Made by a program: the position numbers and the translations under genes. A stretch of 64,000 nt of DNA, taken from Taenia hydatigena. Taxonomy: Eukaryota; Platyhelminthes; Cestoda; Cyclophyllidea; Taeniidae. Positions 1 through 11,395 of the stretch are shown here, in pieces. The number at the start of each line of letters is the position of its first letter. Within the stretch, counting starts at the first letter, position 1. The notes beneath the pieces are model-generated. The model saw only the letters and a program-made list of their open reading frames with translations, was not told the DNA's origin and made no database searches. The stretch covers positions 15,867,556 to 15,931,555 of the forward strand of contig JADWOT020000009.1 of the NCBI GenBank assembly GCA_036345935.2, given 5' to 3'.

Positions 1-535
1 CAAATTACGGCACTAGCAGGAAATGTACTGACATCCATACGAGAGAGCACCGATTGTAGGGTATTTGCCTGGCTTCCACTGGACGCACATATAATCGAGA
101 TAGAGGCGCAGCTCATTACACAGCTAACGAGCAAAGATAAGACCCATTCGATAGATTTTATTTGCTTTATCAAGAAAAACAAGAAAAAGCCAATGGTGAC
201 TCACTAATTCAGTGCATAAGCAAACTTCGGAAATGATCCACTTTACAGCCAAAAAGTGGAACCACGGGGCGTTGTGAGCAGATGGGCTGTCACGGCACCA
301 AACTCATCAATGAATCATCAGTGAAAGCTGAATCCATGCCATTTGTTAGTTTTTAGCTACAGAAGATGGTTTTTATTGGTAAACTAGAATTCATGTTTTG
401 TAAGAAAAAGTGATTTTGCGCTTCTAAGATTTAAGACGTAAATGGCTTACATAGGGCATTTGTACAGATTTGATTCTCACTCTTAGTACTTCATTTCCGA
501 CACGTTTTTAATGCGAAATTGTATGCAAATTTTAG
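1..535 (+). other. 5' region of the hydroxylase gene; no firm exon
   Basis: No exon is firmly supported here. One frame is open from base 1 to a stop near 205 and could end at a GT-type donor after 195, in phase 0 with the first supported exon at 536. The peptide around 97-180 is only vaguely like the ACT regulatory domain of aromatic amino acid hydroxylases. The true first exons may lie off the left edge. Confidence 0.3.
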
Positions 536-3500
536 GAGATAAAGCACAATATTGACAGCGTTAAGGTCTCGGATACCGATGAAGTTATCATTCATCCAAA
601 ATCTTCTGCTACTTGTGGCGATGACGTGGTTAAGATGCTCAAATTTATTTGTAAAGATGTTGCTGCAAAACCTGCGGATGAATTCAAAATCAATATATCT
701 GTTCCCATTTTTAGGGGTATGTAAGCACTTCTAAGTCTCTAATGGCTCACCTTTTGATTTATTTACTATCTTCCTTCAAGAGTCAAAATTGAAGCTACAC
801 TACCTTTCAGTGGTAGCCTCTTCTTGTAATTACTTCTATGCAACTTGCGGAAAATCTAAATAGCAGAGCGATGAAGTAGACCTTTAAGAACAGACTACCC
901 CTGGTTAATTACATCAGATTAAGCTTTAAGTTCAAAAATGCATAATTTATGTGAGGGATTGGTGAGCAGCTTGTTTGCGAAAACCGAAAAGTTGCCCAAA
1001 CGATTTCCTCAGTAACACTAATTCTAACCATTATTGATTGGCAGACTCCATAATAGTGCCATGGTTTCCTCGACACATTTCCGAACTGGACGTGGTCTCC
1101 AACAACGTCTACATGTATGGAAAGGATTTGGATGCTGACCACCCCAGTTTCAAGGACGAGGCCTATAGGAAACGGCGAATGGAACTAGCGAAAATAGCTT
1201 ACAATTACCGTTGGTAAGCCAAGCGTATCTTCGGAAATATTTGGCTGTAGTGTTTTAGTTTATTGATATGGTGTCGGGTGAGTTCGTCCATGCTTCGGCA
1301 GCAAAAATGGGAAGGCATTCATTTGAAGGATAAAAGTTGTCCACTCATTGCAGCTTCCCAAGGATTCCTTGAAAGTAAAGGGTAGCAGAATACTAGGATA
1401 GAATATATATATTCAACAGGCAGAGGGAAATAAGCTGCTAGCATGGCGCAGAGACCAGCCTAGGCAGCTAGGGCAATATGGCCACAACTGTGACCCTCAC
1501 CGGAACCGGTAGTTCAAACAAGCAAAGTATTACATTGCTCCTCTCATCTTTCGAGCTTCCTGTCCTACGCGCTCCTTGGTAGGCCTCCCGCGTCAGCCAT
1601 CACAACGTAGTCAGTGCTGCAAGAAGCACCCACGAGCTAACTGTGCCAGTCGCCGACATTCGACGCGATTGAGGCGATGCTTGACATTAACGTCAGTGAT
1701 CCCTCTTGGCGATTCGATTGGACTTAGAGTTTCGTTTGGCTTGGGAACAAAGTTCAGAATAAGTGATTCTGCCGACCATCAATATGCCCGTAGGGAGGCG
1801 TTCGCATGCCGATCTCTTTCCAGGTGGTCCATGGCTAGTGTCGCTTCAGTTGTTAATAGCTTTTTTGTAGAACATGGACGTCGTTCTTAGCCCACCCGTA
1901 GCACATGCACTTTTTCGCACAGTTACAACAAACCACAGGCAGTAGAGATCAGGGATAGAAACCCTATTGAGTCGGGTCTGCTTTCCGCTGCTACCAATGT
2001 AGCGTCCCGAGGATCCCTTGAAGGCAAAAGAAGGCAGAATACTAAGGCAGAATATATATATTCAAGGGGCAGAGGAAAATAAGCTGCTGGCATGGCCCGG
2101 AGGCCAGCCCACCTCTGTGACCCTCACTGGAACCGGTAGTTCAAACAAAGTATTACACTCACAGTGGTGAGATTATGGAAATTATTAATTGCTCGACTGA
2201 CGCCTCGCTACTTGAACCGGATTATTAGTCGTTTTGACGCCACTTCACTTACAACACGCATAACCTATGGTGGTCACCCTCCCCCATGACCTAGTCCCAT
2301 TACTCATCAGGATTTTTGGAGAGATAAGAAGTTATTTTATGACCTGTAAACGTGTTCTCCTTCTTTGAGCTCCATGGAGCAAATTTCGCTCCAACAGCCA
2401 TTCAATGAGAAAATCCACGATAAAACCGTCGTTTCATTGAATCATTAATTTTAATACCCGTTTTCCTTCTTAAGTGGAGATGCAATAACTCGTATTGAGT
2501 ACACAAAGGAAGAACGGAAGACGTGGTAAGTTTTTTCTCTACCAGTAAGCTTGATAAACTAGACCACAAGTGATCACTTCCTGTTTTCTTCATTTGTTGT
2601 GCTCACAGGGGTGTAGTTTATCGTGAATTAATGAAGCTGCATCAAACCCACGCCTGTAAGGAGTACTTGGAGAACATTCCCCTCCTACAGGAGCACGCAG
2701 GTTATCGGTATGCCCCGTCAATCCCATTTCTCCTAATCATTATCACCTGGTGTGTCTAGAGAGGAGGATTTGCCTCAGCTGGAGGATGTCTCCAACTTTC
2801 TCAAGAGTAATTCTGCCGACTTTATATTTCCGTTTTTATTTCCTTTCCCCCTTTTGCCTAGAACGATCGGGATTCACATTGCGTCCGGTTGCGGGCTACA
2901 TTTCTGCACGAGACTTTCTTCAAGGCCTGGCCTATCGTGTGTTCTACTGCACTCAGTACATCCGTCATGAAGCAGACCCCTTCTATACGCCTGAACCGTA
3001 AGTAGCTGTGGTATTGCCGCATAAAAGAGGTGGCGTGATTTGACCACTCTCGTTTTGAATCGTGGAAGGCTGCAAAGGTTGCTCTGCCTTCTTTGGACAG
3101 TCGACCTCGGAGCATGGCTTTGGAAACGTCTCAAAAACGGTAGAAAAGAGAACCAAAATTAACCACAAGACAAAAGATGAGATAGGATTTGATGAAAACA
3201 AGAGAAGCCATCTTGGCCACATCTACTTCTATTACAATCATGTCATTGTCCCAAGCATTCTTCACTCTTTATTAATCACCTTACTAGTCCTCGTGCTTGG
3301 TCAAAGTAACATGTCTAGCACCTCTACCAGCAAGATCATTTTGTCCCTTCCGTCTAGAAATTGCCCATTTTTTACTTTTGTGTTAGGGATTGCATTCACG
3401 AGTTGATGGGGCACGTGCCATTGCTAGCGAATCCAGAGTTTGCCCAGTACTCCCAAGAGTTGGGACTCGCCTCTCTGGGTGTGTCTGAAGAAGACGTTCA

Positions 3501-5612
3501 AAACCTAGCTAAGGTAGGTCCAACAAATAACAATGAAGTTGAAAAGGCTTCTTTACCTACTTAAATTTTATAAGTAGGAAGGCCAATGAATGCTCCCTCA
3601 AATCGCCACTTTTCTATGAATGAACTCATTTATATACAAATCGCAAAAGTTGGAGGCCAAATGCCTCGTAAAAATTGTGTCACAAGGTCACGAGATGGGT
3701 TATTGCGCTATCGACTGGGTCGCTACCATTACTTGACCTTAGAAGATCCGACTTGCAAGAGCATGTGGTGAGAAATACAAGCGAAAGGCCAGAGCAGAGA
3801 AGGATGTAAGAGCGCATTTTGGATGGTCATAAAATTATTTGACCTTCCACTCCCGAGTCGAATGCCGAGGATTCTCATTGACAAGAGCGAGGAGCTGCCA
3901 ATGCCGTGTTTTAGTCTTACTTAGATTTAACCTACCATAGTTTTAGGGAAGATATTAACCTGTGGTATGTAGCACACCTTTATCAGGTGGTTTTTAGAGC
4001 CTCCAATTCGGGAGGTAGATTCTCAGGAAACGAATTGTCCCGCATAAATTCTTGGCAATTCTGCCTTTTTAATCGCAGCTCTACTTCTTCTCTGTGGAAT
4101 TTGGAATCTGCAATCAGGATGGAGAATTGCGTGCCTTCGGGGCTGGATTGCTGTCTTCTGCGGCTGAATTAAAAGTGAGATAATTGCGAATTCTGCGAAA
4201 TTGTAGAATACAAGAAGGTCTTAGAAGGCCATCGGAGACTTTTAGGATGTGATTTAAGCTCTTTGTTCATATTGAGTAGATGTTTTTACGGTTTTTACAC
4301 CCTCACCGAAGAGAAACTTCACCACTACATATTGTTTTCTTTTATCATTGACCGAACCTCAACAACACGGTTGCTTATAGGATCTTAAAGAAGTCCAAAA
4401 AAGAATCGTTTTTACTTTCCAAACATCCATTGTACTACTATATTGATTAAAATTTTAATAGCCTGCTTGCGACACATGATTTGGCGCATGAAGAGGTAAA
4501 AATCAGCGTCACATATATGTGACGTCAAAAATAAACATTTCACTAGAAATGTAATTAGACCTAGAGTATTCGACAGAGACTGCTAACTCAGAGGTGCCCC
4601 TTTCCTAGCATGCATTAAGCGACGCAGCGATGAGGGTGCCCTTCATTCCCGAAGAGGTCATCAAGGCGGAATGCATGGTGACAACCTACCAGAAGGCCTA
4701 CTTTACAACTAGTACATTCAAGGAGGCGCAGGAAAAATTAAGGTCGGTAGCATTAATGGACAAAAAAGTTTAGTGTGATGCGCATAAGCGCAAAGTACAG
4801 CTGCATATTACACGCATTTTAGACGCTATGTTCGAAGCCTTCGTAGGCCCTTTGCCCTTCGATACAATGCGTTTTCGGAGACTGTGGAGGTGTTGGACGA
4901 TCCGAGCAAGCTTAGAAGCCTGTTGACTGAAATAAAGGCTCAAATGGCAACTTTGGAGAATGCGTTAGATCAGGTAAGTTTAGCAATCATCTATCTCAGT
5001 TCGATTTATTTAAGAGATCCACTCATCCACAGAGGCGTCCAAGTCAACTGGGGACTTTAGGGGTTTCCCAGAATGGAAAAAGACATAACTTACTTTAATT
5101 GAGTGATCCCCTGTTAAGAGTATTTTAGCGTAGAAGAGTTGCTTTACCTTGTCTGTATAGATGTAGGGATGGTCACTACTAGGGGTTTTTCTACGACTGG
5201 TTGCGTACAAATTGATAGAGTGCCCAGAATCGGACGGACAGGTTGCTCGGGTGATATATCCGTCCATGCCCTGAGCCAATAGACTCTTGAGTGTGGCAAT
5301 GCGCACACTTTGTAAATGGCTAGTTGACCCAGAGAGGCGCCCAGATACTTTCTTTTCGGGCACTTTTCCTCCTTTCCATGATTTGTTCCAAAATGTGCGA
5401 TAATTCGAATCAGTTGGGTTTAGAAGAGTAGGAGAAAACGACTAAGAGAAAACACTCTACTTGTAGATCATATGGAGTTAAACGCTGCGCCATCATGGCT
5501 AACAGACATCGCATGATAACAGCACAAATTTCATTTTCTCTAGTTCTCCGACAGTCAAGTCCTCGGCACCATGACACCATGGAAGATGGCAGCGCCGAAA
5601 ACGTTTACTTAG
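536..5612 (+). CDS. TPH: Tryptophan 5-hydroxylase (aromatic amino acid hydroxylase), 5' partial
   Basis: Biopterin- and iron-dependent hydroxylase making 5-hydroxytryptophan, the first step of serotonin synthesis, in neuronal cytosol. Exons read on +: 536-716, 1045-1213, 2475-2525, 2609-2707, 2760-2806, 2862-2997, 3387-3513, 4079-4174, 4609-4742, 4823-4973 and, tentatively, 5544-5612 ending in TAG. All junctions are GT/AG and keep phase. The catalytic core is complete: [18 protein letters not shown], the iron site IHELMGH and the VEFG glutamate. The segment LYFFSVEFG has Phe where phenylalanine and tyrosine hydroxylases carry Trp (PAH Trp326, TPH1 Phe313); with the C-terminal [11 protein letters not shown] stretch this favours tryptophan hydroxylase over PAH or TH. 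The C-terminal helix ([19 protein letters not shown]) fits the tetramerisation region. The N-terminus and start codon are not identified, and the last exon is the weakest. A TRIM element lies in the intron 1214-2474. Confidence 0.9.
1349..1534 (+). repeat. 5' LTR of the TRIM element
   Basis: Starts TGCAGCTTCCCAAGG and ends AGTATTACA. The internal ATATATATATT run is a likely TATA region. It is 26 bp longer than the 3' LTR because of a block around 1458-1485. Confidence 0.75.
1998..2157 (+). repeat. 3' LTR of the TRIM element
   Basis: Starts TGTAGCGTCCCGAGG and ends AGTATTACA. It is about 80-85% like the 5' LTR by eye over shared sequence, so the insertion is not recent. Confidence 0.75.
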
Positions 5613-7648
5613 GAAGCATCGTGCTACTTGACCTCTAGAAAACATTGCTTCATATTGTGATTGCTTCAATTGTCATCTACTCCATTCTGTTCACTGTTAT
5701 CTTTGATAAATCATTCAGTCGCACAAAGTATAGTACTAACATCCATCAGTAGTACACCGATTGTGGTATTAAAAATATGTTGTCCGAAAAATTCGGCCAG
5801 ATTGAGATTTGTCTCGTCAAATTTTGGAAGGCTAGTGCTAAAGAACATGTGAAATCACGGGATATCTTAACATTAATTATTAATGCAGGCCAAACTACTC
5901 ATGCAGACTGCAATGAGTAGTATGTAACCATTTAGAAGACATTACATTTAAGGCACAAATAATGGCAACCTTCGTTGCCTTACTGCAGTTTACTCCTAAA
6001 AAAAGCAGGGAGTGGCAATGACATTCCACTTTACTCTACGCAGGTCAAATCTTACTTTAATCCCCAAATGGTCTACGTTCCAGCAGATGTAAAGAAGAGA
6101 GCGCAAAAAATGACAGGAACAGAAAGGAGCCTGAAACACATGTTTTGCGTTGTCTCCTTAAACTAACCGACACGCGCCAAATGAATGGATTGCACCTCTG
6201 ATAGGTTGACCTTCGACAAGGAGAGCAGTCCTAGCACATACCACCGTCGATATTACACCGCATTGCACACGGGCTTAATCTTGCATGGATGACCTGACTA
6301 GTACCTCAAAAATTTATTAAACGGAGTCAGCAAGTAAATCCAAGTTCCGCGATGCAAAACCACAAGATAAAGCGGGAAAGTAACAAAGTGAAAATCTTTT
6401 AAGTTCACCGCCATCTGCTTTCTAAACCAGCCAACGGAATCCATCTACTCAGTGGCGACAGATATGACTTTTCCCCCCAAAATGATGTGGGTGTAAGTGA
6501 TGTACCTGCAGGTGACTCTCTATCCCTTATTACAAAGGGCAGAGGCTTCTCTCCCTCTCAGCATGGCGGCAAATCAAATTCGCATTTTTTGGCTCCAGCC
6601 ATTGGACTCTGAGTGAAGCGTTCTGTCGTCATACACGCCGCGACTTTAACGGCAGCCTAAATTACATTAGGTGCGTTTGGTCGGCAAATCATGATCTGAG
6701 GATTTGAAAAGAGAAGCAAACGGTGCACAGTACCGCCGACGTCTATGCTACGTAGGCCATTACAGCGGACTATGGCGGGAACCGGATAAATTTTTTGTCC
6801 ATCCGACGTTTACCAACCAGTGACAACAAAAAGGCGGGCATACCGATCGCGATAATAGACAATAATTTCTGAATTTCAAGAGCATTTAATGAACAAACAT
6901 ACTACTCACGTGCGCATTTAAGTAGTGGTGTGTTGATAACTGACTCTTCACGTCAAACGGCACAACACATTAGATCAGCATATTCTAAGCATATTCAACG
7001 TATAAAAGCAAGAACACCGATTTTGACAGTGGACAACCCCCAAAATTTCAAGAGCATTATATGAGGGAACATACTACTAGTGTGCACTTGTAAGTAGCAG
7101 GTTGTTGCCAATCCGCCCTTTACATCACACACCACATCAAATTATTCTCTCTTTAGGCATGCCAGACATCGAAAGGCAAACAAATCCATTTCGACAGTGA
7201 ACAATCCCTTTAGAGTTCCTAAAACGCCAAATGAACAAATATGCTACTTACGCACGTATTTAAGTAGCGACGCGTTGGCAATTAGCCCATCAACCACATC
7301 GAAAATCATAAATAAGACTTTGATGGCAGAAAAACGGTTTTGTCATCGCATCCTTTTGTGACAGTAAGTGATGCTCTCTGAAACCTTAGAGCATTAAATA
7401 GGCAAAGATATCGCTCATACACGCATTTAAGTAGTGGCGTATTGCCAATTCGTCCATCAATCAAGCTAAGTTATCCTTCTTTCACCGCCATTTAATACCA
7501 AAATGGAAACCACTTTACTGCCCTAATCTTCGAGAGCACACCAAAACCACACAATTCTTTGAGAAGCGCCTTAAGCCCGCCCAAGTGCTTTAAAAACCTT
7601 CCTATGTCAAGTCAAAATCTCCTCCCAACTAAAATATAAAAAAGGATT
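5613..7648. other. Intergenic between TPH and ANAPC11 (convergent 3' ends)
   Basis: No coding exon recognised on either strand. It contains the 3' flank of the hydroxylase and a degenerate tandem array of about 170-bp units near 6830-7540. The open frames here are short and have no domain. Confidence 0.6.
6830..7540 (+). repeat. Degenerate tandem repeat, about 170-bp period, four units
   Basis: The block AGAGCATT(T)AATGAACAAACAT followed by TACTACTCACG..CATTTAAGTAG recurs near 6880, 7052, 7221 and 7389, a period of 168-172 bp. Each unit also has a GACAGTGGACAA-like half and a CCAATTCGCCCATCA-like half. Units differ at many positions, so the array is old. Function unknown. Confidence 0.7.
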
Positions 7649-7942
7649 TTATTCTCGAAATTTCCACTCCTGTCTACACAGTGGACACGGCTGTCCACTT
7701 TGCCGTGTGTTCAACCAATTAATGATACAATGCATATGAAAGCAATGCGAACATTGACCCCACACAAGGGGACAATCATCACCCGGCAGTTTGCAGTCAG
7801 CACAACACGTCTCAAAGGTGTTGCGACAGATTCCACAAGTACTGTCATTGGTGCACCATCGCCATGTCGCAACACCAAACCAATTGTTTATCTACAAGAG
7901 AAGGTGATCAACAGTCGAGTCAGCCTAAAAACCTACCTTCAT
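7649..7942 (-). CDS. ANAPC11: Anaphase-promoting complex subunit 11 (RING-H2)
   Basis: RING-H2 catalytic subunit of the APC/C ubiquitin ligase, which with the APC2 cullin recruits E2 enzymes to ubiquitinate cyclins and securin in the nucleus. Exon 1 is only ATG AAG (7942-7937); intron 7936-7892 is 45 bp with GT/AG ends; exon 2 runs 7891-7649 and ends in TAA. The product is 82 residues against 84 in vertebrates. Visible blocks are GVATWRW, CGICR, the DCPLVWGQCSHCFHMHC core and CPLCRQEWKF at the C-terminus, so all zinc ligands are present. It follows AIFM1 on the same strand with 221 bp between stop and start. A possible acceptor (TGATGTGCAG) lies about 40 bp upstream of the ATG, so it could be a downstream operon member. 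The identification is close to certain. Confidence 0.95.
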
Positions 7943-8163
7943 TTTTAGGGGTTTTTCATTCCCCAAATTCGCCTGGTCCTGCACATCACCAGCGCCACCT
8001 TCCGTTGACGTCTCCTACCAACAGAGGATGTGTCAGAGACGCTACCACGTTATCCAGAACACCCCAATGAGAAGAACTGAAGTGACTTCGGCGTAAAAGC
8101 ATTCTATTCCAGTAAAAAAGTAGTCTATACAGAGATATCGAAGGGAAGGCAATCAGGAATTCT
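7943..8163 (-). other. AIFM1-ANAPC11 intergenic spacer
   Basis: 221 bp between two same-strand genes. It holds a pyrimidine-poor but possible acceptor near 7984. No independent promoter signal recognised. Confidence 0.5.
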
Positions 8164-11100
8164 CTACACAGCGCTACTATTATCAGGTGACGGCACCACA
8201 ACTACGTCGGCTTCGGCCTTGACTGAGGCATGTGAATCAGCCGTCGATGTCTCTGCCTTCTTACTCCCAAGCTCCGCTGCTTCTGTTGCTACCGCCGCCG
8301 CCGCCGCTGCTGCCTCATCTTCAGCTCTCTTCGCCTCAATGAAAGTCTTCAACTCTTCATAGTGCTCTGCAATCTCACCACCTAAATCGAATTGTCTGGC
8401 GCATTCCAACACGTCATCATCTCCACGCAAGATTAATCGATCTGCCACCAAATTCCGTGCCAAATTAAGCCTACTCGGAGCCACGTATTCAGGATCTTTG
8501 AACAACTCGTCAGGTATATTCCATAGCAATACTCCCATCAGTCGATTATCCTCCGGACGAAGGTAGAACACCACGGCGGAGGACTCATCGCCTTCCAGAA
8601 AGACAGTTCGAGTAATGAGATGTTTTGAATCGACCAATCCAACGCAATCGTAGTGAGCACCTTTACCAATGTTAAACCAGAGTGCAGTTTGATGCTTGCG
8701 AGCGAAGGGCAAGGGATCATAAGTTTTTTCGGGGGCGACACACGCTTCTGCCAACTTATCCTTAACTTCATGAGACGGAGATGAAGCACTCCGAGCCATA
8801 TTGAGACCGGCTAGTTCTCCAGTATCCTCCGAAGCGCTGATGTGATCGACACGTCGGCGACAGTCCAACTCAGAGTCCCAGTACGATGCCACGGATCCAG
8901 CAACGTAGATATTGTCTCGAGATTCAAGCTCGCTATTCACCAGTAAGCCTCCGTTTACCGGATCCAGTTCTAGACCAGCTTTAGCGCCCAGTTCCGTCCG
9001 AGGCTCATTTCCAACAGCACAAACAACATGATCGACGATTAAGTCGCCCTCCTCCTTAATAAGCCCTCCTTCCTCCCGTTTGTGGATCGTTAAACGAATG
9101 CGAGACTCAGCAGGGTTGGTTGGATCCACCAGAGAAGCGCGAACAACAGTTGCCGAGGGAGACAACACCACACCCCGCGCAGTTTCGTAGTCAGAAACGG
9201 CTTGAGCAAGAACTGGAGGCAGCACATCCTCCATGGGATGCAAGGCATCGAAACCGAGGAATTGATGAACGTGGAATACTGCAGAGTCTTTTGGGGGGTT
9301 GACTTCCTGCTCCTCCTTGGTAAGACGACGCTCTTCCAGGAAGCTTGTCGCCAATTCACAAGCCAGCTGATTAGATCCAAGAACGGCCACTCGACCGCCA
9401 TTCTTGTGAAGACAATCTGAGACGCTTTGGAGGTGCCTACAAGATCGTTATAGACGTGGCAATATTGCCTAATCACACTGATTTAGTTTAACGCTTCACT
9501 CACCTGTAATCAGCGATGTTGCGGAAGTATGTGACACGTTTACTAGCAACGAGATCAACACCACTGTGTGAGCAGTGACCCAGCTCTGGCACCGTACGGG
9601 GTCGAGCGCCAGTGGCCAGGAGGCAGCACTCATATTGAACCTCCTGACCGTCGGCCAAGGTGATCACGTGACGCTTCGGGTGTAAGGCAACAACAGGGTT
9701 ACCACGAAGGAGGCAGATGCCACCCTCCTCGGCTTCTGCTATTCTAAACGCGATATAAATGGGAAAAGGGAAACCGAGATTGAATAATCAAGCACTAAGC
9801 CCGGTCAGTGAAAAAAATTGGACCATTCTGAGTCATGAAATTCCTTTGACCCTCAGCATTATTGGAAGGCGTGATAGGGAGGTAGTCATCAAGAAATCGA
9901 CAGACAAGCTGAGACCCACGGGAACTTGGTATCTCCATTCAAGGTTCTTAGCAGATGCTTGAATACTCTAGTATGATGGTTTCGCCAGAATCACGCGACA
10001 TCTCCGCCTTCTGCCAGTTCGGAAGCGATCAAAAGGAAACAACAAAGATTCCAAAACTTAATTAAGTCCTTGCTTCTACTTCTAAAACTAGTTTCTGATC
10101 AGCGAAGGACATGGATTTTGAGCTTAAAGGGGAAACATTTGTAGTAGAAAAAACATTCCAACTCAATTAGGATAGAAAATGGGAAAAAACTCCAGTCGCA
10201 GATGGAGGAAAAAAACCCCTTAGAGGATGGCAGACATCAGACTTACTCATGAGGCTCAATGAAGAAACTAAGCGGTTCATAGTAGAACCAGGAGTGGCTG
10301 CGAATATCTCCTAGTGGATCTAGCATAACTTGGCGTCTCTCTGGCGTACGCCACCACAGCCCACCACTGAGAACAGGGCGAATGTATGGAGGAGGGTAGG
10401 TCTTCCCTTCCTCTGTCTCTACCTCCTCCTCTCCACAGTTCGTGTCGCCGGCGATGAGGAGGACCAGAGCGAGGGGATCCACCGACCGAATGGCTCGGGC
10501 GGCATTGATACCCGCGGCACCTGCACCAATGATTACGTGCTTCACACGTGGAGGTAGTTGAACGGATTTCGTTGACGAAGGAACATCTGTGGGAGCTGTG
10601 AATTAAAGAAAAACGAGCCAATATGCAAAAGATTACTTCCCCTAGAGGTACATCAAATTCAATGGAGTCAATGTGACTCAATAAAACATATTATCCTCCT
10701 ATTAAACATGTTCATACCAGCATCACGTACATGTGACGCCACAAACATATTAATACAAAGATACGAGGACTAGCTTTGCCAACTAAAGAGAAACACTCAG
10801 CCAATTGTGCGACTATAACTTTGCATGTACTTAAATTCCAACACGGACACCATTCCAAAAACTCACATTCTGCCGATTTTGAATCAGACTTTTTGGGCGT
10901 GGTCGGAGGCCTCCTAACGGAGCAAAATGCTCTATTAATATGGGCTTAATAAGAAAACTGAGTAGTGAGAGGGAATTGTCTCACTTTTCATACACAGGAT
11001 GGCTGCTAGAGTCGGCATAACGATTTGACCTCCAATTGAGGAAGAGATTTAAGCCGCACGTAGTGCCAAGAACACCTGCTCCAAAAAGAATGGAAAAAAT

Positions 11101-11280
11101 AGACTCTCTGGAGAGAGGTTTTGAAAACAGTCTCCTTTTGAAAGTGAAATTCTGGCTCCTTTGCTTTCCATTGGATTCTGTAGAGAAAGGGTTCAATGGA
11201 CTCATATTAGCCGAAGCCATGTAACGGACTCTCGGGGAAGATAAAACACTCCTAATGCTCTTTGCTAGTAAATGCGCCAT
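8164..11280 (-). CDS. AIFM1: Apoptosis-inducing factor 1-like mitochondrial flavoprotein
   Basis: Five exons on -: 11,280-10,985, 10,913-10,867, 10,595-10,247, 9743-9504 and 9436-8164 (TAG). They sum to 2,205 nt (734 aa) with every phase matching. The family is an FAD/NADH oxidoreductase of the mitochondrial intermembrane space that supports respiratory-complex assembly and can act in cell death. Seen here: an Arg-rich N-terminus from MAHLL, a membrane span about residues 70-90, a first Rossmann motif GAGAAG (138-143), the LATGARP motif, the CAVGNEP motif and the AIF C-terminal domain (GLVDS, VVFYLR, GVLLWNI). Odd points: the second nucleotide motif reads GSNQLA (331-336) where human AIF has GGGFLG, and the usual GD near the FAD is GS (491-492). 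The C-terminus is extended by an acidic, Ala-rich tail. Length is 734 against 613 in human. A splice acceptor lies 2 nt before the ATG. Confidence 0.92.
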
Positions 11281-11296
11281 ATCTGAAAGGAAATCG
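11281..11296 (-). promoter_or_regulatory. Candidate trans-splice acceptor before AIFM1
   Basis: Read on -, a pyrimidine run ending TTTCCTTTCAG is followed by AT and then the AIFM1 ATG. Such a minimal leader suggests spliced-leader trans-splicing, known in cestodes; a 5'UTR intron is the alternative. Confidence 0.5.
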
Positions 11297-11356
11297 CTTA
11301 TCAAATTAACGAGTGCGAAGAGAACAGACAAAGAGAAGAACAAGGAAGCAAAAAGG

Positions 11357-11362
11357 TTTATT
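11357..11362 (-). terminator. Poly(A) signal AATAAA of the 68-aa gene
   Basis: AATAAA on -, 33 bp after the stop codon of the upstream small gene and 76 bp before the AIFM1 start. The order stop, poly(A) signal, acceptor, ATG is that of a flatworm or nematode operon junction. Confidence 0.6.
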
Positions 11363-11395
11363 TAACTAAAAAGTGAACTATGGGTGCAGGGAAAG

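Larger units (their letters stand above)
1349..2157 (+). mobile_element. TRIM-type non-autonomous LTR retrotransposon
   Basis: Two direct repeats, 1349-1534 (186 bp) and 1998-2157 (160 bp), flank 463 bp. Each begins TG and ends TATTACA, carries an ATATATAT stretch in its middle and the shared block GGAACCGGTAGTTCAAACA near its 3' end. The second lacks about 26 bp of the first. The five bases before the element (CTCAT) and after it (CTCAC) match at four of five, as expected of an aged target-site duplication. No integrase or reverse transcriptase is encoded; a 104-codon open frame at 1576-1890 has no recognisable domain. No convincing primer-binding site was seen. The layout fits the taeniid TRIMs described in Echinococcus. 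It sits in sense orientation inside the hydroxylase intron. Confidence 0.75.

Noticed and set aside
1576..1890. 104-codon open frame inside the TRIM element
   Set aside because: No retroelement domain, non-ATG or weak start, arginine- and serine-rich composition typical of chance frames; TRIMs are non-coding.
4974..5097. A 26-bp intron giving a different hydroxylase C-terminus
   Set aside because: An AG at 4999 would follow the donor at 4974 by only 26 bp, too short for a functional intron; the terminal exon at 5544 is better supported.
5010..5363. 117-codon frame on - after the hydroxylase
   Set aside because: Lies antisense in the 3' region of the hydroxylase; no domain, no splice or promoter context.
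9090..9476. 128-codon frame on - overlapping AIFM1
   Set aside because: Out-of-frame shadow of the AIFM1 exon, which has clear family motifs in another frame.
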